Source: Serripes groenlandicus
Lineage: Eukaryota > Mollusca > Bivalvia > Cardiida > Cardiidae
Length of the DNA: 64,000 nt
Direction: 5' to 3'
NCBI GenBank assembly: GCA_031761405.1
Contig: JASEVX010000008.1
Coordinates: 44,737,317-44,801,316 of the forward strand
The notes below the pieces were generated by a model. That model saw nothing but the letters and a program-made list of their open reading frames with translations. It was not told the origin of the DNA and did not search any database. The position numbers and the translations under genes were made by a program. The first letter of the stretch is position 1. Each line of letters starts with the position of its first letter. Below, in pieces: positions 53,941 to 64,000 of the stretch.

Positions 53941-54668
53941 ATGGCAACATCTAGGTCGCCAGGTCAAAAATGTTGGTACTGACAGAAAGGTCATGTCACA
54001 AGGAATACACATGTGAAATATGGTAGCCGTACCTGTTATGGTTCAAAAGAAGTGGTCAAGGTTAAAGTTTTTTTCGAGAATGGCAACATCTAGGTCGCAA
54101 GGTGAAAAATGTTGGTACTGACAGAAAGGTCATGTCACAAGATATACACATGTGAAATATGGTAGCCGTACCTGTTATGGTTCAAAAGTAGTGAAGGTTA
54201 AAGGTATTTTTCGAGAATGGCAACATCTAGGTCAAAGGTCAAGGTCACAAGGTGAACATTTTGGTACTGACAGAAAGGTCATGTCACAAGGTATACACAT
54301 GTGAAATATGGTAGCCGTACCTGTTATGATTCAAAAGTAGTCGTCAAGGTTAAAGTTTTTATCGAGAATGGCAACATCTATGTCAAAGGTCAAGGTCGCA
54401 AGGTGACAAATTTTGGTACTGACAGAAAGGTCATGTCACTAGGTATACACATGTGAAATATGGTAGCCTTACCTGTTACGGTTAAAAAGTAATGGCCAAG
54501 GTTAAAGTTTTTTTCGAGAATGGCAACATCTATGTCAAAGGTCAAGGTCGCAAGGTCAAACATTTTGGTACTGACAGAAAGGTCATGTCACAAGGAATAC
54601 ACATGTGAAATATGGTAGCCGTACCTGTTATGGTTCAAAAGAAGCGGTCAAGGTTAAAGTTTTTTTCG
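53941..54668. repeat. 137-152-bp satellite, five units, inside the LINE
   Basis: 'atggcaacatcta' recurs at 53941, 54080, 54217, 54368 and 54520, spaced 139, 137, 151 and 152 bp. Each unit has 'tactgacagaaaggtcatgt', 'acacatgtgaaatatggtag' and 'gttaaagtttttttcgag'. Later units gain 'tcaaaggtcaaggtcgcaag', which explains the longer period. Confidence 0.9.
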
Positions 54669-54746
54669 TGCAGACACACACGTGCAGACGGGCCAAAAAC
54701 TAGATGCCCACCGAATCGGAGATTCCGGGGGCATAAAAACGGAAAA

Positions 54747-54990
54747 TTTACTTTAAATCGAAAAATGAAGAGGCATACAATAAAGATTTTACTTTAAAAG
54801 AATTACAATCGGCTCTCAATAAGTGCCGTGATACCGGTGCGGGTTCAGATGATGTACACTATCAACCGATTAAACATTTACATTTGCGGTCTCTTTCTTG
54901 CTTTCTTGACGTTTATAATCAGGTTAGTCTCCCGGGGTCTTGGAAAGAGATGGCATCGTTACTACTACCGAATTACCCTATGGTCCCCGC
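54747..54990 (+). pseudogene. LINE ORF2, start of RT domain
   Basis: Frame reads FKSKNEEAYNKDFTLKELQS, ALNKCRDTGAGSDDVHYQPI and LDVYNQVSLPGSWKE, the usual entry to a LINE RT domain. It then stops at about 54985, where other sequence joins. The rest of RT is missing here. Confidence 0.75.
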
Positions 54991-55263
54991 AGAGAGGACC
55001 CATCTGGATCTATCTCTCCACTCTTGGCCTTCACTCTCGCCCAAGAGTCTGATCTCGACAGCACCTCTAGATGATTTAGTTCTAACACCAGCTCCCTCCT
55101 CTCTCTCTCTCTATCTCCTGCCTTCTCCCATATACAACAGGCTCTAGGGGAGAGTTCGTGGCCTCTGTCAACCATGATTTTATTGATGTTCATATCAATA
55201 CTATCCAGAAAAGTTTGGGTGACAAGCCCAAACATAGTTAACTTTTTCTACACAGGGCATTTT
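54991..55263. other. Unassigned, with CT microsatellite
   Basis: CT-rich run at about 55095-55113. Open frames of 74-87 codons on both strands have no signature. Confidence 0.4.
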
Positions 55264-55500
55264 TCAAAATGGCCGCCAATAATCTTATTTTTTACAATAA
55301 CTCAATTTCTGAGGCACCTAGAAACCTGATTTTGGTGTCAAAACATATGTTTTCATGGTCAATGAAGCTCATGAGACCAATAACCATGACATTGGATGTT
55401 TTGATAAGAGCATCCATCTTGATTTTCAAAATGGCTGCCAATAATCTTATATTTTATACCATATTTCAGTTTCTGAGGCACCTAGATACATGATTTTAGT
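55264..55500. repeat. 165-bp direct duplication at the element's left edge
   Basis: 'aaaatggc.gccaataatctt' with 'ctcaatttctgaggcaccta' or 'ttcagtttctgaggcaccta' occurs at about 55266 and again at 55431. The second occurrence is part of the long inverted arm. Confidence 0.75.
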
Positions 55501-55737
55501 ATTTTTACCTATGTTTTCAGGGTAAATTAACCTAATTATATCACTAAATATGAAACATTTGTTTGTAATACATTTGTTTGTTATACTCGTACGTACATGG
55601 ATGTGCACGTAGGAATAAGATGAGTAGTTTTTTTCAATGATTGAATGAATACCGCAATCCCTTAACAAGCATAATTGAAGTCTATGAAGAATGCAGTGAC
55701 CATGCATACAGAACCAGCAATAGTAAAATGTATGAAC

Positions 55738-56148
55738 TCAGTTGTAGGGATTTCTACAGTCATTCATCCTCTGGCACTTGCAGTACACACAGAATTTTAC
55801 CAAAGCTGCACGACAAGGGCATGTTATGCGAGCACATTTGCCACAATGACACACCACACTCCACCGTGGCTGCAGAGTCTTCCATGATGTAGATGGTAAC
55901 ATATCGCCATTCTCAAGTGTAAAACCATACTGTAGTGGATTAAGGTCTTCTGTAGCAATGTTCAATTGCTTATCCAAGACGTGTTCTGTTATGTATGTAT
56001 TGTAGAATGCACGGTAGATGTGAAGTTCAAGGCCTTGACTTGTTGGTGGAAGATTATGATGAGAGCTTGATTTTAGGAAGTGAAATTGATGTGCTCTTAG
56101 TTCCATGAAACTGCTGGACTTGTTCCCGGCGTCTACAAGATTAACCAA
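55738..56148 (-). pseudogene. Inverted copy of the C-terminal part of the 56163-57637 protein
   Basis: A 136-codon minus-strand frame nearly the same as the last 136 residues of the + strand protein: DAGNKSSSFMELRAHQFHFL, HIYRAFYNTYITEHVLD and the cysteine-rich end CHCGKCARITCPCRAAL. Four to ten residues differ. It lacks its own upstream part and is a by-product of the inverted arm. Confidence 0.8.
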
Positions 56149-56162
56149 GTACTGCTCTGCTC

Positions 56163-57637
56163 AAGAAAACCACAAAGAAAGTGATCAGAGCAATAAATGT
56201 AACTGAAAAATCAATCGTAATTGCTAGAGATAGAGGTCTTAGTACAGAAGACCTTCTCATGTATGACGTTGTAGCCTCTCCCATGTTGTTTAATGCTGAT
56301 GATGGACTAATGACCAAGCCTGAAAAGAGTCAACTTGTTCGTGAACTTGAGGATAAGTTGATTCCTAATGAGTATTCGTATCTCCACAAGCCTGAGTCAG
56401 CCTTGTTGATAGATGTCATGGCAGCAATTCGAAGAGTACCGTTATCTGGACTCTCAAATTGTTCTGGTCTGCTTTCAAAGTTTACAGAGATGAATAATGT
56501 GTACCACTGTTATGGCATTTGATATATACAATGACAAGCCATCAGTAAAGGACACTGACAGATTGCGGAGATGCAGTGCAACTTCAGTAGTTCTGAGTAC
56601 GGTTGAACTGACAACGCCCCTTCCTAAGGAATGACTACATTTTGGCCATCAAGCAAAAACAAAATGCTGCTTGAAATGATAATCTATAACTATTTACGTG
56701 AAAAGTCAATGCAAAGGCATGCATAGCCTACCGTTCTCAGCCAACTGAGCATGGAGAGTGGTGATACTAGTGAATGGCGTTGCATTATGATCACTAATGG
56801 TACAGAACATTACATGCAGCTCCTACAGTCCCAGGTTGAGGAAGCAGATCTCCGCATACCCATGCATCTCCTGGATTGTCTTCAGGCAGGTTATAAGACC
56901 TGTGTTGTTATCTCTAATGATACAGATGTTACAGTTGCCTTACTGTTTTATGTACCTATCTTTCTTAAAAATGGTCTTAAAGAGCTCTGGGTCCGGGCAG
57001 GGAGAGGCAACACTTCCGTTTTGTGCCTCTTCACATTTTGTATGAACGATTGGGTGGCGATGTATGCGCAATCCTTTCAGCACTAAATAGCCTCACAGGT
57101 TGTGATATTACTAGTAAGATAGGAACAAAGAAAGCGGCCCTCAAGGCTGAACCCGTGACATACTTGCAAGGATTTGATGCAACAGCTCCTCTAATTCCTA
57201 CAATGATAAAGCATGCAGAGCAGTACTTGGTTAATGTTGTAGACGCTGGGAACAAGTCCAGCAGTTTCACGGAACTAAGAGCACATCAATTTCACTTCCT
57301 AAAATCAAGCTCTCATCATAATCTTCAACCAACAAGTCAAGGCCTTGAACTTCACATCTACCGTGCATTCTACAATACATACATAACAGAACACGTCTTG
57401 GATAGGCAATTGAACATTGCTACAGAAGACCTTAATCCACTACAGTATGGTTTTACACTTGAGAATGGCGATATGTTACCATCTACATCATGGAAGACTC
57501 TGCAGCCACGGTGGAGTGTGGTGTGTCATTGTGGCACATGTGCTCGCATAACATGCCCTTGTCGTGCAGCTTTGGTAAAATGCTTTGTGTTCTGCAAGCG
57601 CCAGAGGATGAATGACTGTAGAATTCCCTACAACTGA
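56163..57637 (+). pseudogene. PIN/XPG-like nuclease-domain protein of a repeat family, decayed
   Basis: Pieces in three frames read in order. 56181-56522: IARDRGLSTEDLLMYDVVAS and LHKPESALLIDVMAAIRRVP. Then DTDRLRRCSATSVVLST with a stop near 56630. 56751-57000: EWRCIMITNGTEHYMQLLQS, QVEEADLRIPMHLLDCLQAG, YKTCVVISNDTDVTVALLFY and LKELWVRAG. 57023-57637: LPLHILYERLGGDVCAILSA, LTGCDITSKIGTKKAALKAE and a cysteine-rich end CHCGTCARITCPC. The EEAD...ISNDTDV spacing resembles the XPG-I/PIN acidic motif; that is inference. The family occurs as repeated uncharacterised proteins in invertebrate genomes as I recall it; I cannot name it. At least two frameshifts and one stop. Confidence 0.65.
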
Positions 57638-58229
57638 GTTCATACATTATACTATTACTGGTTCTGTATGCATGGTCACTGCATTCTTCATAGACTTCAA
57701 TTATGCTTGTTAAGGGATTGCGTTATTCATTCAATCATTGAAAAAATCTACTCATCTTATTCCTACATGCACATCCATGTACGTACGAGTATAACAAACA
57801 AATGTATTACAAACAAATGTTTCATATTTAGTGATATTATTAGGTTAATTTACCCTGAAAACATAGGTAAAAATACTAAAATCATGTATCTAGGTGCCTC
57901 AGAAACTGATATATGGTATAAAATATAAGATTATTGGCAGCCATTTTGAAAATCAAGATGGATGCTCTTACCAAAACATTAGCATTCGTATTGATGTTGT
58001 CTATTATTTGAACAGAAAATAATAAAGTAAAGACTTTCAGACAATCAAGGAATACATTTATAATGAACAAGGTTAAAACATGAGGGCCAAGATGATCCTT
58101 AATCGATCACCTGCATTATGGCAAAGAAGCAAATAGATCAGCCCTTTTCTGATGCCACCTGGCGACTGCCTTTTTCAACCAGTCAATATGACTGGAACAA
58201 AATTATGAAAGGGGTCACATTTCTGCTTA

Positions 58230-58345
58230 ACCCTTTCCTATTAGAGACGGTTTCTGAGGCCTATGCAACAGACGATTTAGGAAAAGATTGTCGCCACAAG
58301 AACAATTGCTTCTTATGAGAAAGTTATCTTTTTGCCACAATGTTT
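58230..58345. repeat. TTAACCC-family MITE, one half
   Basis: 'taaccctttcctattagaga', 'gcctatgcaacagacgattt' and 'tttttgccacaatgtttgat' match the family. The second terminus is absent. Confidence 0.6.
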
Positions 58346-58934
58346 GATAAATAATTATACTTTGAATGAGTAAGTCAATAGCTCATGTATAGGAATTTGG
58401 GGTCTTTCATGTTGATGAAACGACGTCGCTCCATTGACGTTACGCCAAGATGAAGTGTAACGGAAATGACGTCACGTCCTTCTTTGGCTACAATACAGTC
58501 AAAATTTAGTTTCGGGCGTAGAAGGCTAATGCTGTCGTTTTTTTGACGAACGGGACAACATATTTCTTACAGATTTCCATTTATTTTTAACTTTTCGTAC
58601 AAATGTTAATTGCCGCATAACACATTTAAATGATCTTAAATATTGATTTAAAAAAAAAATGATCAAAAAGACGACAATAATTTTCAATCCGTGTTTTTCT
58701 GCTCGTTTTATACATACCCAAAATACCGATTTAAAAATTAAATAAATAAAAAGCCGACAATAATTTTCAATTTGTGTTTTACGTCTGCTTTTTATACATA
58801 TCCAAAATGGCGGCCCCCATGGATTTTTCCAGTTTCATTTCAGAAAGCTTCATGGGTTATAGAAAAAAAAAAAAAAAAAAAATCTCACCTGTTAACTATA
58901 AGCGAAAAAACCTATTTATGGGATTTTTTCGTAT
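58346..58934. other. Intergenic with a short direct repeat
   Basis: 'gacaataattttcaat..gtg' with 'tttatacata.ccaaaat' occurs twice (about 58673 and 58756). A run of about 20 A lies at 58863-58882. No gene. Confidence 0.5.
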
Positions 58935-59438
58935 GATGTCCTAGAGATGCCAAATCCTGATATTCCCGTCTTTAAGATAAGACGACGAGACAAAGTTGGA
59001 CCAATACGTTGTCTTCATCGTAACATGCTACTTCCTTTTGACAGCGTTCCTGACGAGGAACTAGAGCCGGTGTGTATTAGCAATGATCCGCCGCGGAAGA
59101 GGACAAGCATACACAGCGATCCAACATCCAGTTCTGAACACGCCAGTTCCGATTCCGACTCGGATGTGCATAAGTATGTAATCCCCCAGCGCAGATCCCG
59201 TCGCTTAATTACCCGAGATTCGAACATGCAGCCCTGAACAGTTACCTGCACGGCCGACCTCGCCTATTCTTACCGTTTCAGAAACTCCTTTTATACAGGT
59301 ACAGACCCCATCGAGAACCATAACAGAAGAGTCGAACTTGCGACCTTCTCGACCGGTGCGCACACGCAGACCGCCCGATTGGTATGGGGAGCGTGTTGCG
59401 CCTATCAATGCAATTCCTGACCAGGAAATATTTGTTTA
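58935..59438 (+). pseudogene. Ty3/gypsy polyprotein C-terminus (end of integrase), 5'-truncated
   Basis: In frame, MPNPDIPVFKIRRRDKVGPI and CLHRNMLLPFDSV match the C-terminal tail of gypsy integrases (x-V-x-x-x-D-x-x-G-x-x-R-x-L-H-R-N-x-L-L-P). A Ser/Asp-rich stretch follows. After a one-base shift at about 59230 the frame goes on as PARPTSPILTVSETPF and ends RTRRPPDWYGERVAPINAI before TAA at about 59436; a basic RRPP-x-WYG end is typical of these polyproteins. Nothing upstream of 58930 belongs to it. Confidence 0.7.
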
Positions 59439-60000
59439 AATTATATTCTGTTTAACTTTCAGCCCTTTTGGAACTGCTTTTACAGTGCTCTATAATATAC
59501 TAAAATCCTTTACAGGTAAAGTTATGTTTTCTGAAAATTTCAGTTTGTACTTCATTTTATCATAGGCACTATAGCACGTTACAGTTAACCTAACACTCCG
59601 TTGTAAATAATTTGATTTTAATCCAATTTTTCTTTTTGTGTAGCCTGTACAGATTATAATTAGTCTTGATTTCAGGAAATGTCTGGTGCCATGTTTCTTA
59701 AAGAGGGGGAATATGTAACAGGGTACATTTTGTCATGTCTTCTTGTCCATGTATTATGTCGTACTCGTGTTTGTATATGATCAGTAAATGCACGTGATTG
59801 TCGAGTGTTGTCGTGAGTAAGGTTCAGTGAGGAAATGGACTAAGTATTGTTTTATTATATTTTACAGGTCCATTTGACCATTTGCATGTCAAATGTCCTA
59901 CATATGTAATTAAAGTCTTACAGAAAATTTATCGATATATATTACTATACCCCGGTCGACATATTTATCGTAGATCGAGCCGTAAAACGTTACTGAAGTC
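59439..60000 (+). mobile_element. Gypsy 3' untranslated part, polypurine tract and LTR start
   Basis: 'aaagagggggaata' (59699-59712) looks like a polypurine tract and is followed by 'tgtaacaggg' at 59714, the expected LTR start (TG). The LTR then runs right; its CA end is not clear, and I place it loosely before 60000. No second LTR is present in the window. Confidence 0.5.
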
Positions 60001-60482
60001 CGCTATATTTTATAATTATACTATTTATTGAAATGTTTTGGTTTATTTATTTATATGATAAAAATCAAAATTATTTGCAGGCCAAAGATCAGTGCGCTGC
60101 CAAGCTGTTCATGTCTGCCAACAGTGTAGTTGAGGAACATTACAAAGGGGTTCATCCCAACGCTGTAAATATACCCAAACCAGCCAACTTAGTACGCCGC
60201 GCCAATAGATATAGAGAGAATCGACGCCTGAAAGATCCGAGTCATGGATGTTGAGGTATTGGTCTTTTTCTTCTTCTTCTTTTATCATAAAAAAAAAAAA
60301 AAAAAAAAAAAAACATAGCAGAACTCGACTTAGCTGAATTCAAAATATTTGCTTATCAAACAAAGAGGTACACTAAATAATCCAACATCGATTCACATGC
60401 TTTCAGTATAGACTGTTAGACTTAACAATTTACAATGCTTGTATCCTACATATTGAGAACATTAACTTACTACGGACTAACA

Positions 60483-60560
60483 CAGTTAACCGCCCCTGTG
60501 CTGTAGTGGTAGAGCGCCAACGGGAGCGGGAGGTCGCGGGTTCGATCCACATCAGGGTAA
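60483..60560 (+). repeat. tRNA-like sequence, probably a SINE head
   Basis: 'gtgctgtagtggtagagcgc' (A-box region) and 'cgcgggttcgatccacatca' (B-box region) with ends 'cccctgt' and 'atcaggg' that nearly pair. The anticodon stem is poor, so I do not call a functional tRNA. It lies in the first MULE-gene intron. Confidence 0.45.
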
Positions 60561-60812
60561 TATCATAGACAAAACAAAACACAAACAACTTATACATTGA
60601 TTAATAAGTAGGCACAGATCTCTCTCATCTACTTTCATTCATGAAAGTACATATGTTCTCGGTCAATTCATTTTCACTAGAGATTCAAGATTCAAGATTC
60701 AACTTCTTCATTTCGTAACGTAAACATACATGTTTCTTGTTACATCATAAGTGTATATACATTTTAGATATCAACGTGACATAATTTCAGCTGTATGTTA
60801 AAGCTAGTAATA

Positions 60813-61552
60813 ACTAGAGGTTGTTTTTGGGAAAAACGTATGTCTCCCCCAAGGGGTATTTGTCTGGCTGACTGTATTTTGTCAGTTAGTGATTTATGTA
60901 GTGTACAGAGTACATGTATATGATAAAATATCCTGTTTAACTTTTAATAGATATCTTGTGATTAAACTAATTACCTGTAATGATGCCTTGAATTATGTCT
61001 TTATAGATCAGCGATGTTAATATTGGCATAAGTCATTGAATGGTAACTGTAGTAAGTTGGCACTGTCCCAGATTGTACAACATTTAAATGTTTGACATAA
61101 ATATGGTGACTGCTGTGAAGTTTAATATAAATGTGGTAAAGGGGTTGTGAGATGAAGGCCGGACAAGAATGAAATGGTAATTTTAAAAAAGGGCAATAAC
61201 TCATCCAAAAGTTGGTCAAATTAAACGCCCTCGTAATATGCGCAACAACACATTGTACCGATGACTTCTGTGAAGTTTCATAGAAATGTGGCAAAGGGGT
61301 TGTGAGATGAAGGCCGGACAAGAATGAAATGGCAATTTAAAAAAAGGGCAATAACTCATCCAAAAGTAGGTCAAATTAAACGCCCTCGTAATATGCGCAA
61401 CAAGACATTGTACCGATGACTCCTGTGAAGTTTCATAGAAATGTGGCCAAGGGGTTGTGAGATAAAGGCCGGACAAGAAATGTGGACGTACAGACATACA
61501 GACGGCGCAGGCAAAAGCAATATGTCTCCTCCGGAGGGGGGAGACATAATAA
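60813..61552. mobile_element. TATGTCTCC-ended element with 155-bp internal repeats
   Basis: Near the left end is 'gtatgtctcccccaagggg', near the right end 'ccggaggggggagacataa', inverted with respect to each other. Inside, 'gaagttt.atagaaatgtgg' recurs at 61117, 61272 and 61427, a 155-bp period, with 'ggggttgtgagatgaaggcc' and 'ggcaataactcatccaaaag'. Open minus-strand frames of 106 and 115 codons reflect the repeat. It lies in a MULE-gene intron. Confidence 0.7.
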
Positions 61553-62012
61553 TAGTATAACATATATATTCAAGTCAAAATGATAATAATTCAATTCAAA
61601 TCTTAGTGATAATAGTTAAGTATATTGAAAATTGAGCCCTGCTGCGAATCTTCACAGCCCAGCTCAACCAATCAATAAACTGAAAGAACATTATATTTGG
61701 AGGGTGAACCAAACATCACACATAAACAAATATATGTCTGGAACTCTAATTCAGGTAACATACAAAATTATATTCATATAACAGTGTTGACATTAGCCTG
61801 TCTTAATAGAATGGCATGATAAATGTATTTTCCAAGATTCCACAAATCTGTTTTTTTGTGAAAAGACATGAGTTCAGTGAATTTATACACACTCGGTCTA
61901 GACATAGAAATACTGACGAATGTATTGTTTCCGTACATCCATATAAGATGGGCATACAATTATGTTTCATAAAGAGGAATGTTTGATAACTAATTCTTTT
62001 TTTTTTTAACAG
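61553..62012. other. Intron sequence, nothing recognised
   Basis: AT-rich sequence up to the E2 acceptor of the MULE-domain gene, ending in a T-run and 'aacag'. Confidence 0.45.
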
Positions 62013-62200
62013 TTAGCCCAGAATTTCATCTGGAGACTTACTAAGAGGGGATATTATGGTTGATGGTACAAGACATCTGATTTTCGCCACAACCCAGCAG
62101 TTTGAACTTCTGTGTAAGGTGAAGACCTAATATATTTCGTTTAAGATGTTCGGAAACATTGTCTATATAAAGAAGGAATTGATAATTTAATTTTTTTTTA

Positions 62201-62741
62201 AGGTTCTTCGTTCAAGAGACACTTTTGATCAACTGTTCGGGATCCATGCCTTCCTTCAAAAAGAAGGTGATGTAAAACAAGTGCCGCTGGTATTTGTCTT
62301 TATGTCAAGACGGAGGTCAAAAGATTACAAGAACATTCTAAATGTAAATAATTTAGGAATTACGATTCACAATTTAAGGTTTTTCGTTCAAGAGACACTT
62401 TTGATCAACTGTTCGGGATCCATGCCTTCCTTCAAAAAGAAGATGATGTAAAACAAGTGCCGCTGGTATTTGTCTTTATGTCAAGACGGAGGTCAAAAGA
62501 TTACAAGAACATTCTAAATGTAAATAATTTAGGAATTACGATTCACAATTTAAGGTTTTTCGTTCAAGAGACACTTTTGATCAACTGTTCGGGATCCATT
62601 CCTTCCTTCAAACAGAAGATGATGTAAAACAAGTGCCGCTGGTATTTGTCTTTATGTCAAGACGGAGGTCAAAAGATTACAAGAACATTCTAAAGGTAAA
62701 TAATTTAGGAATTACGATTCACTATTTAACCCTGGTGTATT
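62201..62741 (+). repeat. Triplicated exon of the MULE-domain gene (176-bp period)
   Basis: 'aggtt.ttcgttcaagagac' occurs at 62201, 62377 and 62553, exactly 176 bp apart. Each unit contains acceptor, whole exon, donor and about 30 bp of intron ('gtaaataatttaggaattac'). Units 2 and 3 share GAT where unit 1 has GGT; unit 3 has 'attcctt' for 'atgcctt', 'aaacagaag' for 'aaaaagaag', and 'ctaaaggtaaat' for 'ctaaatgtaaat'. Substitutions are few, so the triplication is recent. Confidence 0.9.
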
Positions 62742-63387
62742 GTTTCGCAAAGGGACTAGGTGCAAGGTTACTGTAATTGACATTGATCTTGCAAACAGTG
62801 TAGATCTAAATCGAACTTTCGCAAACAGTGTAGAGCCTAATCAAACTTGCAAAACTCAGGTTGAACCCCAATGATTATGTAGTAGTATATAACACATAAG
62901 TACAAAGTCACGAAGACGGGCGAGCTAAATATCTACACAGTCTGGCGACTTCTTCACAGTAACAATATTTTCGCCAATTCTCTGTATTATGTATACCTTA
63001 TGTTCTGTACCTGTAACATAAAATTATGTTAAATGTAAATGAAATTAAAAAACAAAACATCCACATGACTAAAATAAAACTGGTAAAAAAACAAAAAAAC
63101 AATTATCAAATACTTCTTTTTATCGACAATGTTTTCGAACATCTTAAACGAAACTTAATATAGAAGCTGCCGAATTTGCTTAATGTATACAGGTTGCAAT
63201 TTCTCAAAGACTTTGAATTAACGAACGTTGATTGCATCATGTATCTCAATTAATGTATTAAAGGTATGGTGGAGGATGGCAACATTGACTGAAATTTGTT
63301 TTGATCGATCAATCAATCGAAATAACAATGTATACTTAAAATGAAATTATAATTTTATAATAAAGAATACTTCATTTGTGATTGTAG
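62742..63387. other. Intron sequence
   Basis: AT-rich, with a small direct repeat 'gcaaacagtgtag' at about 62793 and 62821. Ends at the acceptor 'gattgtag' before E4. Confidence 0.5.
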
Positions 63388-64000
63388 AAATTGAAGGAAA
63401 TACTCCCCAACCCTCCCAGCGTCCAGAAATGTGTTCTTGACTTCGAGGCTGCGGTGTGGAAAGCAATTCGAAGTGAGTTCTCTGAGGTAAAAGTGACGGG
63501 ATGTGCCTTCCATTGGACACAAGCCGTCTGGGAGAAAGCTCAGGTAGTTAGGTTATTTTTTATGATTTATTCTCTCAAAAAGATTGTTTCAAGTTTAATA
63601 TTTGCGTCACATGCTTGAAGCGATATAAAAGCCAGGTTTTCCTTCCATATTTTGTCCGTTTGCCGACATTTTCAACATTTTCTTGTGCAAATTAAAACTC
63701 GTAACCTATGATATTTTTGTGTAGATATGCAAGATATAATACCTTTTTTTGCTTATTTCTAGAACTTGGGACTCAGTACCCTATACAGGAAGGATGCCAG
63801 TGTGCATAAAGTTATTAGACGTGTTTTAACACTACCTCTCCTTCCTGCAGAACACATTCGACCGGCCTTTATAGACCAAAAGACGGAGGCTGAAGCTCAC
63901 GATAAGTTGACTGAACGTTTCTGTTATATTCAGGAGACGTGGGTTGACGGTACGGTCTGGAAGGCAGAAGATTGATCGGTATACGGGTAGGCCATACGTA

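Larger units (their letters stand above)
55393..57985. mobile_element. Element with ~0.77-kb inverted arms and a decayed nuclease-like gene
   Basis: 55393-56160 and 57215-57985 are reverse complements over about 770 bp with a few percent mismatches. The unique middle (56161-57214) plus the right arm encode one + strand protein; the left arm carries an inverted copy of that protein's C-terminus. The outer arm parts share 'ggtgcctcagaaact' and 'catttgtttgtaatacattt'. Either the coding 3' end is part of true terminal inverted repeats, or one end was duplicated in inverted form. No target duplication found. Confidence 0.75.
60081..64000 (+). pseudogene. MULE-transposase-domain gene, multi-exon, decayed, runs off the window
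   Basis: Exons on the + strand resemble a MULE-domain family common in molluscs and corals. E1 60081-60249 after 'tttgcag': AAKLFMSANSVVEEHYKGVH, KPANLVRRANRYRENRRLKD. E2 62013-62145: FHLETY, shift, RGDIMVDGTRHLIFATTQQF, ELLCKVKT, then TAA where the family has Trp. E3 from 62203, phase 0, present three times: DTFDQLFGIHAFLQKEGDVK, QVPLVFVFMSRRRSKDYKNI. E4 63388-63543: ILPNPPSVQKCVLDFEAAVW, GCAFHWTQAVWEKAQ (central DFE acid and C-x2-H). E5 63763 on: LGLSTLYRKDASVHKVIRRV, LPLLPAEHIRPAF, ETWVDGTVW, then TGA and TAG where family members read on (W, R). Upstream exons with a DNA-binding domain are not visible. MULE proteins are DDE transposases; this one is dead. Confidence 0.75.

Noticed and set aside
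60483..60560. A functional tRNA gene
   Set aside because: Promoter-like boxes are good, but the acceptor and anticodon stems pair poorly and similar heads elsewhere belong to SINEs.

Overview
The window is animal nuclear DNA: AT-rich, gene-poor and densely packed with transposons. The mix of repeats points to a bivalve mollusc: tRNA-derived SINEs, several families of short inverted-repeat elements, a DIRS-type tyrosine-recombinase retrotransposon, jockey-like LINEs, and an intron-bearing MULE-domain gene. A heterodont clam or dreissenid is my best guess, but that is inference from repeat style and not proven. Nothing bacterial is present (no operons, no Shine-Dalgarno-led genes, no CRISPR).

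Layout. 1-6.4 kb: intergenic DNA with SINEs, a degenerate satellite and short inverted-repeat elements. 6.45-7.43 kb: a 64-bp satellite. 8.4-14.5 kb: a diverged duplicated block, plus two copies of a terminal-inverted-repeat element, one carrying a tiny 88-bp palindromic insertion. 14.76-22.95 kb: an older repeat split by a 6.9-kb insertion that contains a DIRS-like retrotransposon (gag intact; RT, RNase H and tyrosine recombinase decayed) and a 1.53-kb inverted-repeat unit with an intact SGNH-hydrolase-like ORF. A contiguous copy of the split repeat, in effect an empty site, lies at 47.0-48.4 kb. 22.9-33.6 kb: SINEs, MITE-like elements, a LINE remnant, a foldback element and two clusters of a palindromic 12-mer.

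33.9-38.4 kb holds the one convincing ordinary host gene: five exons on the + strand, all phase 0 with AG/GT boundaries, encoding the end of a small four-membrane-span protein; its first exon was not found. 40.4-43.5 kb and 48.4-50.6 kb are duplicated blocks holding the 3' part of a jockey-like LINE on the minus strand. 44.4-45.0 kb (minus) and 50.7-55.0 kb (plus) hold the LINE's 5' part, the latter split by three insertions. 55.3-58.0 kb is an element with 0.77-kb inverted arms around a decayed gene with a PIN/XPG-like motif. 58.9-60.0 kb is the end of a Ty3/gypsy element with the start of its LTR. 60.1-64.0 kb is a decayed multi-exon MULE-transposase-domain gene with one exon tandemly triplicated; it runs off the window.

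Most long open frames elsewhere are by-products of tandem repeats or chance. Boundaries were read by eye; identities and copy numbers are approximate unless a position is stated.
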